Notes: a model not told the origin generated them from the letters alone. A stretch of DNA of 9,439 nucleotides from an uncultured Treponema sp. (GCA_937915735.1 CALGGS010000199.1:1-9439), one strand, 5' to 3'; shown: positions 1-6,438, counted from the stretch's first letter. Numbers and translations are program-made.

Positions 1-37
1 GCGGAGGTCGCCGGTTCGAATCCGGTCGGAGCTACCA
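1..37 (+). tRNA. tRNA 3' end (partial, isotype undetermined)
   Basis: The 3' portion of a tRNA cut by the window edge. The T arm is clear: stem 10-14 pairs with 22-26 (one G-T pair) around a TTCGAAT loop at 15-21. The acceptor 3' strand is 27-33, the discriminator is A34 and CCA is encoded at 35-37. The anticodon is outside the window, so the isotype cannot be read. Its interest is positional: GC-rich DNA with integrase-site-like repeats starts immediately downstream, as expected where an integrative element uses a tRNA 3' end as its attachment site. Confidence 0.88.
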
Positions 38-72
38 GAAACCCCAGGTCAGAGCGTTGTTGCTCTGGCCTT

Positions 73-181
73 AATTCTTGCCTTTTTGAAGCGGGCAAGA
101 ATAAGGCAAGAATTGTCCTGGCGGGCGTAACGTTAGAATCGGGGTTAAAGTGCAAAACGTGTTGGGAAATTCTTGCCTTTT
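73..181. repeat. AATTCTTGCC repeat cluster, possible integrase arm sites
   Basis: AATTCTTGCCTTTT occurs at 73-86 and again at 168-181 (exact 14-bp direct repeat). The first copy is also answered by its inverse AAGGCAAGAATT at 103-114 (perfect 12-bp inverted repeat), and a shorter inverse, GGCAAGAAT, lies at 94-102. So four copies of one ~9-bp core in both orientations fall within 110 bp, just downstream of a tRNA. Such clusters are typical of the arm-type binding sites of tyrosine recombinases in attP/attL regions. The function is inferred; the repeats themselves are plain to see. The 73-114 palindrome could instead form a hairpin after the tRNA, but no good T-tract follows it. Confidence 0.5.
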
Positions 182-286
182 CTATTGCCCCTTTCCTTGT
201 GTATTATTCAGGTTTGCGTTTTCGCGGCTCGTGGTGGACCTGCCGGGGGTGTTTCACAAGCGCCCCGGCAATCACCGTCACGGACG

Positions 287-418
287 CTACGCGAGCATTT
301 CTTGAAGCGCATCCATGGCGATGCACTTGTCGTTCATGTCCGCATGCGTGTGCGCTTCCATCGTGATGGCGTGGTGGAGTGGCGTGGCACCGCAGATCGA
401 GGCGATTCGGATGGCGTT
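287..418 (-). pseudogene. Possible C-terminal remnant of a tyrosine recombinase/integrase
   Basis: The last ~43 codons of a minus-strand open frame read like the end of a phage-type tyrosine recombinase: GATP, then ITMEA-H-THADMNDK, ending MDALQEMLA. Integrases commonly have GHAxxxxTMxxYTHxD here, where the Tyr is the nucleophile. In this copy the aligned residue is His (codon CAC at 350-352), one transition away from TAC, and the His of GHA is displaced, as if the frame had shifted around 370-385. No Arg/His catalytic boxes are recognisable upstream (420-720), so this would be a dead fragment. The position fits the idea: integrase genes often end facing the tRNA they integrate into, with the arm-site repeats in between. 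The match is short and made by eye; it could be a chance open frame. Confidence 0.35.
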
Positions 419-589
419 CCTGTGGTATAAGTGTTCCTGGAGATTCCGCGCAGGTGTTTCTACCGAACCGCCGGGGGCAGCCCCTCGGCACTTCTTTGGC
501 ATGCGAGGCAGCGCCGTGAGCGCTTGTTGGACGGTGCTGCATCGATGCACGGCCCGACCATCGCACGCCCTCTGTTGCCGATTCGTGAC

Positions 590-618
590 TTGCGCGGAGT
601 TTGCGCGTCAGGTAGAAT
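590..618 (+). promoter_or_regulatory. Putative sigma70-type promoter for the DUF3800 leader
   Basis: The -35 candidate is TTGCGC at 590-595 and the -10 candidate is TAGAAT at 613-618 (5 of 6 to TATAAT), separated by 17 nt. Transcription would begin near 625, immediately before the structured leader and terminator that precede the DUF3800 gene. The -35 matches only three consensus positions, so the call is moderate. Confidence 0.4.
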
Positions 619-624
619 CCTATT

Positions 625-690
625 CAGCTGGACTGGTCGTTCAAGACCCAGGTCCACCTTAGGCTGGGGAAGTCCCCAGCCACTTTTTTA
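625..690 (+). ncRNA. Structured leader RNA upstream of the DUF3800 gene
   Basis: A compact segment with two hairpins between the putative promoter and the DUF3800 start. Hairpin 1 pairs 629-633 with 652-656 and 635-638 with 645-648 around a GTTCAA loop. Hairpin 2 is the intrinsic terminator at 662-689. No ORF with a ribosome binding site is evident inside. From memory of the literature, comparative genomics has described several candidate structured RNA motifs (named DUF3800-I and onward) consistently upstream of DUF3800 genes; whether this one belongs to any of them cannot be judged by eye. It may be a small RNA, an attenuator limiting readthrough into the gene, or a partner RNA of the protein. 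Confidence 0.45.
662..689 (+). terminator. Rho-independent terminator before the DUF3800 gene
   Basis: A perfect 8-bp GC-rich stem (662-669 with 674-681, loop AAGT) followed after two bases by six T residues (684-689). It lies 37 bp upstream of the DUF3800 start codon, so transcripts must read through it, or start after it, to express the gene. Confidence 0.8.
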
Positions 691-726
691 CCCACGTGTA
701 GGACGAACGGACGGCAGGAGCGAACG

Positions 727-1401
727 TTGAGCGAAGAATCCATATTTCTGGATGAGAGCGGAGATTTCGGCTCGAACTCGAAGTACTACCTCGTCACGCT
801 TGTCTTCCATAACCAAGACAACCCGATTGACGGCGCCTTGGCAAAACTGAACCAGGAGCTGGCCTATCTCGACTTCCCGACCGATTGCGCTATTCACACC
901 GGGCCCATCATCAGACGCGAGGACATGTACGTGAACATGGGCGTGCCGGAGCGCAAGCGCATCTTCACCAAGCTCTACGCCTTCACGCGCAACGCCGGCG
1001 TCACGTACAAGACATTCTCGTACAAGAAGAGCGAGTACCCGGACAGGATGAAGCTCAAGGCAAGGTTCGCCCGCGACCTGTCGCTGTTCATCGGCGAACA
1101 TGTCGAGTACTTCACCTCATTCGATAAGGTCATAGCATATTATGACAACGGGCAGTCGATTATTACCGAGACCATCAACGCGGTGTTCGCGGCCAAGTTC
1201 TTCGAGGTCGATTTCAGGCGCGTGCTTCCGCATGAGTACCGGCTTTTCCAATCCGCCGACCTGATCTGTACGCTCGAGCTTCTCCGGATGAAGGACGTGG
1301 CAAGCGAGCTGTCGAAGTCGGAGATTGGTTTCTTCGGTTCGGCGGGCAAGATCCGCAGGGATTACCTAAAGCAGCTCGACAAGATGCGCTTCGAGAGATA
1401 G
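727..1401 (+). CDS. DUF3800 domain protein
   Basis: A 224-residue protein recognised as DUF3800 by its N-terminal FLDESGDFG (residues 7-15, acidic D9/E10), a central IAYYDNGQ (136-143) and a C-terminal FQSADLICTLELL (174-186). This family is common in phages, mobile elements and defence-associated loci of bacteria. The spaced acidic residues suggest a metal-dependent, RNase H-like nuclease fold, but no activity is established to my knowledge. The start is TTG at 727, chosen because an AGGAG Shine-Dalgarno sits at 716-720 with 6-nt spacing and the DESGD motif follows at the usual distance. The length is normal and the frame intact, unlike the broken sequences on either side. Codons are strongly GC-ending, unlike the treponemal genes to the right, which supports a transferred origin. 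It is preceded by a structured leader with a terminator and followed by a frameshifted remnant. Confidence 0.85.
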   Translation: MSEESIFLDESGDFGSNSKYYLVTLVFHNQDNPIDGALAKLNQELAYLDFPTDCAIHTGPIIRREDMYVNMGVPERKRIFTKLYAFTRNAGVTYKTFSYKKSEYPDRMKLKARFARDLSLFIGEHVEYFTSFDKVIAYYDNGQSIITETINAVFAAKFFEVDFRRVLPHEYRLFQSADLICTLELLRMKDVASELSKSEIGFFGSAGKIRRDYLKQLDKMRFER

Positions 1402-1402
1402 C

Positions 1403-1691
1403 TGCAGTTTCACCTGGCTGCGAATCGCCGATTTCGAGGTCGATCCGGAATCGCTCGGGCCTGGGGGCTGGCACAAGAACAATATGAAGGACGGCAAGCT
1501 GATCGGGCTGACCGTCAACTACTCGACGCCGAATCCGGGATCGACCGGCTACTACGCCGACTCTTACCGCGTCCACTGGCTGGGGGGCTTCGCCGGGATA
1601 GGGCAAATGGGAGTCAGATGATGACGACGGCGGTGCCGGCAACGACCGCGATCAGGTCGACATGATCGAGCTGACCATCTGCCCTTGCTGA
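1403..1691 (+). pseudogene. Frameshifted C-terminal gene fragment, possibly endolysin-like
   Basis: One frame (from 1403) reads as convincing protein, with the segments FEVDPESLGPGGWHKNN, GLTVNYSTPNP and YYADSYRVHWLGGF, to a stop at 1619-1621. Another frame (from about 1602) continues GKWESDDDDGGAGNDRDQVDMIELTICPC to a stop at 1689-1691. Removing one base near 1598-1602 joins them into a single ~95-residue segment. The combined pattern YRVH..GG..W....D..GAGN....ID.IEI loosely recalls the C-terminal domain of some phage/Firmicute peptidoglycan hydrolases, but I do not recognise the family firmly. There is no start codon with a ribosome site; the readable frame begins right where DUF3800 ends, so the 5' part is missing. 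It appears to be a truncated, frameshifted relic of the same foreign segment. Confidence 0.5.
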
Positions 1692-1707
1692 GCTGCAGAC
1701 GAGAAGA

Positions 1708-1733
1708 GAGCCGCCAGGGATGACTGGCGGCTC
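1708..1733. terminator. Perfect 10-bp hairpin between convergent frames
   Basis: GAGCCGCCAG (1708-1717) and its exact complement (1724-1733) flank a 6-nt loop. It sits between the stop of the plus-strand relic (1691) and the stop of the minus-strand ORF (1761). Reading the minus strand, the sequence after the stem is pyrimidine-rich (TCTTCTCGTC), so it would work better as terminator for the minus-strand ORF. There is no real T-tract on the plus strand. Confidence 0.6.
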
Positions 1734-1758
1734 CGATGTTAGGGGCGTTGCTGCGGCT

Positions 1759-2982
1759 CTACGCGGTTACGGGCGGGCTGTCGGGCAGCTCCGAGATTCC
1801 GAGAAGGGTTTCCTCCCAGAACCGGATGTTGTCCGGGTCGGCCTTCTCGAGCAGCTCCATCATGCGCTGCTGGGCGAAGACCGGCATCGCCTGGAAGTCG
1901 GCGCGCAGGGCCGCGTCGATTTCTGCTGTGCTGGCTTCCATGCCCTCGCTGATGGCTTTCATTTCCTCGAGGGTGTATGATTCCGGAAACTCGACGGCGA
2001 GGCTTCCTCTGAAGTATGCGAGCTCGTGGCTGGCTTCGAGTTCTTTCCAGTTTGTGAGCATTTCCGCGCGCGGGAGTTTTTTGTAATCGTCGATGAGCGA
2101 TTTTGTGTCTTTTGCAAAAACGATGAGTTGTTTTGTGGTTTTTACAACGTATTCTTTTGCCGTGGCGTTGCTGTCGTTTATGAGTGTGCGAAGGATGTTT
2201 TTTGACTCGCGGTCGCGTTCACATCGAGGAAGCAACGTTTTGAATTTTATGCCGAATTCGCCACCTTCTTCGTTGTGTTTGTTGTCAAACGCGGTGATTT
2301 TTTCGCTCGCTTCCATTATGGAATTGTACGCTTCGCTCATTTGTTGCGAAAGTTCAGGATTTGTCCATTTTCCGCGCACCAGCACCAAATCAGCCAGTTC
2401 TCGAACGTCTTTTTTCACAAATTCAATCAAAAACGATTTGAGATAATTGAGCGGCTTTGCAAATTCGTAAGGAGGAAGCCCTCTTTTTACAAAAACCTCG
2501 CTGCCTTCTTCGGTGTAATGCTTTGTGGCAAAAATCGCCGTTGTATTGAAAATCTGGCTCAAAAGGCTGTCAATTTTTGAATTTTTTTGTTCGTTTTCAA
2601 GTTTTCGCACCGTGGAAATCGCTTCCGAGCGTACTTTTTCGATATACGGCGAAACGATAAATTCGCGCTTTTCGTCGATGCTCGCTTCGTAAAACGGGTC
2701 TTTTGTGGCGAGTTGAATTATCATTTCAAAAATTTTTGCCTGCTTCATTTGCGAAAGGCGCGTTACGATTTTGTTCCAATGCGCGACTTTTATTGGCTCC
2801 GTGCCGCGCGTTGTCTTAAAAAATTGAATCAAGTCAGACCAATCGCTCACGGTTGGAATCGTCCACGCCACAGTAAGAAAATCCTTGAGGTCATCGGCGA
2901 TGTAAGAAGCGTCAATCGCCTTAAAATCGGGAGTTGTCTGAAAATAATGCTCTTGCATCGAAGAATCGAATTTTTTGAGCAA
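1759..2982 (-). CDS. DUF5312-like treponemal protein, apparently a fusion at both ends
   Basis: An open frame of 407 codons (TTG start at 2982; first ATG at 2958). Residues ~10-315 are soluble, helical and typical of a spirochaete-specific family I take to be DUF5312 (for example LPRCERDRESKNILRTLIND followed by a NWKELE segment at 311-316). The function is unknown. No ribosome site precedes either start, and the frame stays open upstream to 3081, so the N-terminus is probably missing; family members are longer as I recall. Residues ~318-407 (SHELAYFRGSLAVEF to ELPDSPPVTA) are encoded by GC-rich DNA and look unrelated, resembling foreign or phage sequence. The upstream membrane gene overlaps it out of frame. 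I read it as a truncated treponemal gene fused to the foreign left segment, or an assembly chimera. Confidence 0.6.
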   Translation of the reverse strand: MLKKFDSSMQEHYFQTTPDFKAIDASYIADDLKDFLTVAWTIPTVSDWSDLIQFFKTTRGTEPIKVAHWNKIVTRLSQMKQAKIFEMIIQLATKDPFYEASIDEKREFIVSPYIEKVRSEAISTVRKLENEQKNSKIDSLLSQIFNTTAIFATKHYTEEGSEVFVKRGLPPYEFAKPLNYLKSFLIEFVKKDVRELADLVLVRGKWTNPELSQQMSEAYNSIMEASEKITAFDNKHNEEGGEFGIKFKTLLPRCERDRESKNILRTLINDSNATAKEYVVKTTKQLIVFAKDTKSLIDDYKKLPRAEMLTNWKELEASHELAYFRGSLAVEFPESYTLEEMKAISEGMEASTAEIDAALRADFQAMPVFAQQRMMELLEKADPDNIRFWEETLLGISELPDSPPVTA

Positions 2983-3740
2983 AAAGTAAAAATCAAAAAG
3001 ACAAAATTGTCGCAGGAAACCAGAAGACTGTAGCTTAAAAGAAGAATTGTTGAAAAAATGGCCAGATGCTTGTATTCCCCGTTATTTTTTTTGACTCCGT
3101 TAATAAAAAAGGAAACGACTGTCGTAAGCATAAGCAAAAATCGAGCGATGTTGATTAAGTGCATGAAGCCTTCGGTTACGAGTCCTGTGGAAGTGATTTT
3201 TGCGGTATTCATTGGAATTATGACGGCAAAAACTACGGAAACTGTTACCATAATGAGATAATTTCGCTCGATGTCCTGCCTTTGGTCTGTTTCGCTGAAA
3301 AGCGCAGCGCATAAAAAGCTTAAGGGGGCCAGCGTTCGTCCAAAAAGCGTGACATTTCCCATAAAAATCAAAAGATTTGAAAAAGAAAGCCAGAGGCCCA
3401 GGCAAATCGTGATGAACCGTGCGATTTCCGCCGTGATGGCGATTAAAAATCCTGTAAAAAAAATTATTTCGCTTGTCTGTGTGTTTTCAAAAAATCTGAT
3501 TAAAAGATAAAAACAAACAGGCACATACAAAATTAAGAGAAGAAAAGATAAAAAAACAGAAAGCAAGCTGATTGGGGTGAAGGGAATTTTACTCAAAAAC
3601 GCAGGAATCCTGAAATCCGGAGGAGTGATTATTGACGAATTGTGCAGAGAAATCAAAAAAATAATCAGCGCAGAAAGAATTGACGCGAGACTTGCAATCA
3701 AAAAAGCCTTGATAAAGAGATTCCGTGTTTTTAAAGTCAT
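2847..3740 (-). CDS. Seven-TM spirochaete membrane protein with altered C-terminus
   Basis: An ORF of 297 codons from ATG 3740. Residues 1-~251 are a clear polytopic membrane protein with about seven hydrophobic segments (near 11-32, 57-84, 91-119, 122-146, 161-177, 196-214 and 226-251) and a conserved-looking loop PMNTAKITSTGLVTEGFMH. I do not recognise a named family; the composition suits a treponemal inner-membrane protein. From residue ~252 the ORF is only an out-of-frame reading of the DUF5312-like sequence (Arg/Ser/Leu-rich tail ending WRGRFQP). The natural C-terminus is therefore lost near 2985-2992, in T/A homopolymer runs. One explanation is a single-base frameshift joining it to the downstream ORF; another is a deletion that removed the end of this gene and the start of the next. 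It shares a 132-bp divergent intergenic region with the DUF2259 gene. Confidence 0.65.
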   Translation of the reverse strand: MTLKTRNLFIKAFLIASLASILSALIIFLISLHNSSIITPPDFRIPAFLSKIPFTPISLLSVFLSFLLLILYVPVCFYLLIRFFENTQTSEIIFFTGFLIAITAEIARFITICLGLWLSFSNLLIFMGNVTLFGRTLAPLSFLCAALFSETDQRQDIERNYLIMVTVSVVFAVIIPMNTAKITSTGLVTEGFMHLINIARFLLMLTTVVSFFINGVKKNNGEYKHLAIFSTILLLSYSLLVSCDNFVFLIFTFCSKNSILRCKSIIFRQLPILRRLTLLTSPMTSRIFLLWRGRFQP

Positions 3741-3787
3741 AATAAAATCTTAGGACAAAAGACGACTTTCTTCAATGGGAAAGAAGC

Positions 3788-3829
3788 TGTTTTTAAAGGC
3801 TGAAACTTCTAAAGACTTTGTTTTTAAAG
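3788..3829. repeat. Two 11-bp direct repeats in the divergent intergenic region
   Basis: TGTTTTTAAAG occurs at 3788-3798 and 3819-3829, 31 bp apart (about three helical turns), each followed by a similar GCTGAAA or CCGAAAA. They lie between the divergently transcribed membrane protein and DUF2259 genes, so they could be a regulator site, though AT-rich repeats of this size also arise by chance. No convincing -35/-10 pair was found in this interval (3741-3872). Confidence 0.35.
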
Positions 3830-3872
3830 CCGAAAATAATAAAGAGAACCTGTAAGGGTTTTGGGAGGATTT

Positions 3873-4574
3873 ATGAAAAAGCTAATTTTATCCGGATTTG
3901 TTCTTCTTGCTTCTTCTATTGGAATTTTTGCGGGCGATGCCGCTGCTTTCGTAGATTTGGGTATTTCTCAGGACGGAAAGACTTATGCTTTTGGCGAATA
4001 TGGAAAAACTGACAAAAATTATCAGGGCTATGCAGAAATTTATACAGTAGATATTGCGAAAAATGATTTTATAGATGGTGAGGTTTTCAGAACCAATCCG
4101 TCAGCTCAGACAGTTTCAAAAGGCGGAAAGGCTGTATTTGACGATTTATATGCGAAGGCTGCCTGGAAACTTAAAAAATATGATTTTAAGAAAGCTGATG
4201 TTGACAATCTTCTTTATGTGCGTGATGACCGAAAAGAAGGGGAGAGTGAGATTGTTTTTAAGGATTTTGAAGGCTCAACTTCAGAACAGAGCGTTTTCTA
4301 TCACATTCAGCTCGTAAAAAATGTTGAGGGAAAAGACAGCACGCTGCGCTCGTCATTCTTTATTACAATGGAGAAAAAAGATGAGACCGGGAATGTGTTG
4401 AGTCGCCACACAGTCGGTTCTCCTGACATAAAGCGAAAAAATGTTCTGGGCTACAGAATTGACAGAATTTTTAGCGATAAGACTGGCAGAAACTTAGTTT
4501 TCGTAGTCGAAAAAACGCTGCAGGATGTAAACGGAACTTCAATCAGATATATGGTTGAGACGATAAGCTTGTAA
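3873..4574 (+). CDS. Predicted secreted protein, DUF2259 family
   Basis: A 233-residue protein with a classical signal peptide: MKK, a hydrophobic core to about residue 19, and a likely cut after IFA (20). The mature part begins GDAAAFVDLGISQDGKTYAFGEYG, which I recognise as the DUF2259 predicted secreted protein found in treponemes. It includes the Y-Q-G-Y-AEIYTVD segment and ends with the beta-rich VFVVEKTLQDVNGTSIRYMVETISL. It probably acts in the periplasm or on the cell surface; its role is unknown. The start is ATG 3873 rather than the TTG at 3861, because GGGAGGA (3863-3869) is a strong Shine-Dalgarno for 3873 and the signal peptide then begins correctly with MKK. It stands alone, divergent from the membrane protein and convergent with the siderophore operon, and ends 30 bp before a strong terminator. 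Codon use is AT-rich and native-looking. Confidence 0.85.
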   Translation: MKKLILSGFVLLASSIGIFAGDAAAFVDLGISQDGKTYAFGEYGKTDKNYQGYAEIYTVDIAKNDFIDGEVFRTNPSAQTVSKGGKAVFDDLYAKAAWKLKKYDFKKADVDNLLYVRDDRKEGESEIVFKDFEGSTSEQSVFYHIQLVKNVEGKDSTLRSSFFITMEKKDETGNVLSRHTVGSPDIKRKNVLGYRIDRIFSDKTGRNLVFVVEKTLQDVNGTSIRYMVETISL

Positions 4575-4604
4575 TTCAAGAAAGAGGGGAGAAAAATAGA
4601 AAGC

Positions 4605-4642
4605 CGGGGCTGCTTAATTCTTAAGTCAGCCCCGTTTTTTTT
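4605..4642. terminator. Strong rho-independent terminator, probably bidirectional
   Basis: CGGGGCTG (4605-4612) pairs with CAGCCCCG (4627-4634), with an inner CTTAA/TTAAG pairing (4613-4617 with 4621-4625), followed by eight T residues at 4635-4642. It terminates the DUF2259 gene. On the minus strand the stem is followed by a moderately T-rich stretch, so it may also end the siderophore operon, whose last stop codon lies only a few bases away. Confidence 0.9.
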
Positions 4643-4644
4643 GC

Positions 4645-5640
4645 CTACAGATTCGCTTCCAAATCCTTTAGCATATAGTCCAGAGCCGTGATTCCGCCTT
4701 CAGCCGTGTACCAGATTGCAGGGTAAGAAAGAATAATCATCTTGCCGTTTTTGCTGGCATCTGTCATTGAGACGATTTCGTTATTCATAACATCTTTTGC
4801 AAGCTTAGCCCCGTTTGTGCCGATTGCGCTGTCGCGGTCAAGCACGAAAATATGCGAGGGGTTCAGTTTTGCAATAAGCTCAAACGAAGATTCTTCTCCG
4901 TGAGCCTGTCTTTGAGCCTGAGTAACTGCATCTTGCCTGAATTTTCCGCCGCGGCTGTTTGCTCCCTTTCCTGAAAGATTTGCGCCAATGTTTTTAAAGC
5001 CTATTTCGTTTGTGATAAGGCTAAGCCGTCCTGTGTTTCCCAAAAGATTACAGCTTCCGCTTGTTACCATACCCAGAACTGCCGTTTGTCCCTCTGCTTT
5101 TGATTTGAGAGCTTTAATACGGCTTTCAAAGCTCGTGAATTTTTTTGCCACTTCTTTTTCTTTTCCGAAGATACTCGCAATGGTGTTTGCGTTTTTCTTT
5201 ACGCTTTCGACTAAGCCGATATTCATGTCAGTTGCGAGATAGACGACCGGGGCGATTTTTGAAAGCTCGTCATATTTTGAAGCCAGGCGACCGCCAATGA
5301 AAATGATGTCCGGCTCACACTCAAAAACGGCTTCCATGTCTGGAGTCTTAATATTTCCGATGTTCTTGATTTTCTTGTTTTTGTCCGGAGAATATTTTGA
5401 AAGGTAGTCGATGCTCGTTGAGGCAGAGCCAACTACGCGGCTTCCAAGACCTAAGTTATCCAGGATATCAAGACTTGCGAGGTCTAATATCGCAACTTTT
5501 TTTGGCTCATAAGGCACTTCAACGGTTGTTTTTTCGTTTTTTCCGTTCAAGGTCTCAATTTTTACGGTTTTTGCCTTCGCAAAAACGCCAATTTCTGCAG
5601 ATAATACAAGTGCAACTGCAAGTGAAACAATTTTTTTCAT
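4645..5640 (-). CDS. yclQ: Ferric-siderophore ABC transporter substrate-binding protein (YclQ/FatB/CeuE-like)
   Basis: A 331-residue periplasmic binding protein that should capture a ferric siderophore, plausibly a catecholate or petrobactin-type one by homology, and hand it to the permeases encoded upstream. The signal peptide spans about residues 1-21 or 1-23 (VFA or AKA cleavage); there is no lipobox Cys, so it is predicted to be free in the periplasm. Family marks: EPKKVAILDLASLDILDNLG (45-64), DMEAVFECEPDIIFIGGR (101-118), GSCNLLGNTGR (195-205) and HGEESSFELIAKLNPSHIFVLDRD (247-270). R118, R205, H247 and R269 fall where CeuE/YclQ-type proteins use Arg/His to bind the siderophore; this alignment is by eye. 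The stretch 223-246 (Gly/Arg/Gln-rich) looks like an insertion relative to YclQ. AAAGGAG lies just upstream of ATG 5640. It is the last gene of the operon, 32 bp after the ATPase gene. Confidence 0.9.
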   Translation of the reverse strand: MKKIVSLAVALVLSAEIGVFAKAKTVKIETLNGKNEKTTVEVPYEPKKVAILDLASLDILDNLGLGSRVVGSASTSIDYLSKYSPDKNKKIKNIGNIKTPDMEAVFECEPDIIFIGGRLASKYDELSKIAPVVYLATDMNIGLVESVKKNANTIASIFGKEKEVAKKFTSFESRIKALKSKAEGQTAVLGMVTSGSCNLLGNTGRLSLITNEIGFKNIGANLSGKGANSRGGKFRQDAVTQAQRQAHGEESSFELIAKLNPSHIFVLDRDSAIGTNGAKLAKDVMNNEIVSMTDASKNGKMIILSYPAIWYTAEGGITALDYMLKDLEANL

Positions 5641-5672
5641 TATATCTCCTTTGGGCGACCTGCCCCTGTTTC

Positions 5673-6425
5673 CTAATAATAAATCGTCATCGGCTTTCCC
5701 TTTATCTGCATGATTTCAAAATCAACATTGTATATAGAAGAAAGCACCTCTTTTGTGATGACCTCGTTCACCCGTCCGAATTTTGCGATTTTTCCGTCTT
5801 TCATTGCACAAACATAATCGCTGTAAAATGAAGCGTAGTTTATCTCGTGCAAAACCAGAATCACCGTTTTTTCAAGCTCATCGCACAGACGGCGAACCAT
5901 CCGCATCATCTGCGTGGCGTGGTAGATGTCAAGATTGTTCGTCGGCTCGTCTAAAAGAACGATTTTTGTGTCCTGCGCGATAACCATGGCAATGTAAGCC
6001 CTCTGTCTCTGCCCGCCGGAAAGCTCGTCAATGAACTGATTCTCGATTTCTCCTAATTCCATGTAAGAAATTGCCCTGTCGATAATCTCGCTGTCTTCTT
6101 TCGTGAGCCTGCCTTGGCTGTAAGGAAAGCGGCCGAATGAAACAAGCTCGCGCACGGTAAGCTTCATCTGCACATTGTGACTCTGCGTGAGAATAGAAAG
6201 CCGTTTTGCCAGCTCACTGCTCTTCCAGTCCTTTAAGTCTTTTCCGTCGAAGATTGCGCTGCCGCCGCTCCTCTCTAAAAGGCGGGAGATAATCCCCATA
6301 AGAGTAGATTTTCCGGCTCCGTTCGGCCCGATTAAGGAAATCACGGATTTTTCGGGGAATTCAAGAGTAACTTCGTCTAAGACAATTTTTTCATCATATT
6401 TTTTTGTAAGATTTTCGACTTTCAT
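5673..6425 (-). CDS. yclP: Ferric-siderophore ABC transporter ATP-binding protein (YclP/FatE-like)
   Basis: A 250-residue cytoplasmic ATPase that powers the FecCD-type siderophore importer. All catalytic elements are intact: Walker A GPNGAGKST (33-41), Q-loop Q81, signature LSGGQRQRA (135-143), Walker B IVLLDE (155-160), D-loop NNLD and H-loop His193. The helical-domain segment SFGRFPYSQGRL (96-107) is characteristic of the YclP/FatE branch rather than generic FecE/BtuD proteins. The length is normal for the family. The start is ATG 6425, 13 bp after the permease stop, with a G-rich Shine-Dalgarno-like stretch between. The gene is followed after a short gap by the binding protein gene, giving the order seen in Bacillus yclNOPQ. 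Confidence 0.92.
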   Translation of the reverse strand: MKVENLTKKYDEKIVLDEVTLEFPEKSVISLIGPNGAGKSTLMGIISRLLERSGGSAIFDGKDLKDWKSSELAKRLSILTQSHNVQMKLTVRELVSFGRFPYSQGRLTKEDSEIIDRAISYMELGEIENQFIDELSGGQRQRAYIAMVIAQDTKIVLLDEPTNNLDIYHATQMMRMVRRLCDELEKTVILVLHEINYASFYSDYVCAMKDGKIAKFGRVNEVITKEVLSSIYNVDFEIMQIKGKPMTIYY

Positions 6426-6438
6426 TTATTTTCCCCCG

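Noticed and set aside
173..730. Overlapping plus- and minus-strand frames of 65-120 codons in the GC-rich left region
   Set aside because: They have no family resemblance, no ribosome sites and Arg/His/Pro-rich compositions typical of spurious GC-rich frames. Only the C-terminal integrase-like piece at 287-418 was kept.
688..1101. 137-codon minus-strand frame opposite the DUF3800 gene
   Set aside because: It is antisense to a clearly recognisable protein; GC-rich codons create long shadow frames.
590..1401. Type III toxin-antitoxin locus (RNA antitoxin plus toxin)
   Set aside because: The layout is suggestive, but there are no tandem repeats before the terminator and the protein is DUF3800, not ToxN/AbiQ-like. 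Kept only as a remark in the leader finding.
2093..3033. Several plus-strand frames of about 100-148 codons opposite the DUF5312-like ORF
   Set aside because: They are Phe/Arg-rich translations antisense to a convincing coding frame, without ribosome sites.
3861..3872. TTG start at 3861 for the DUF2259 gene
   Set aside because: It would lie over the Shine-Dalgarno sequence; ATG 3873 gives a proper signal peptide.
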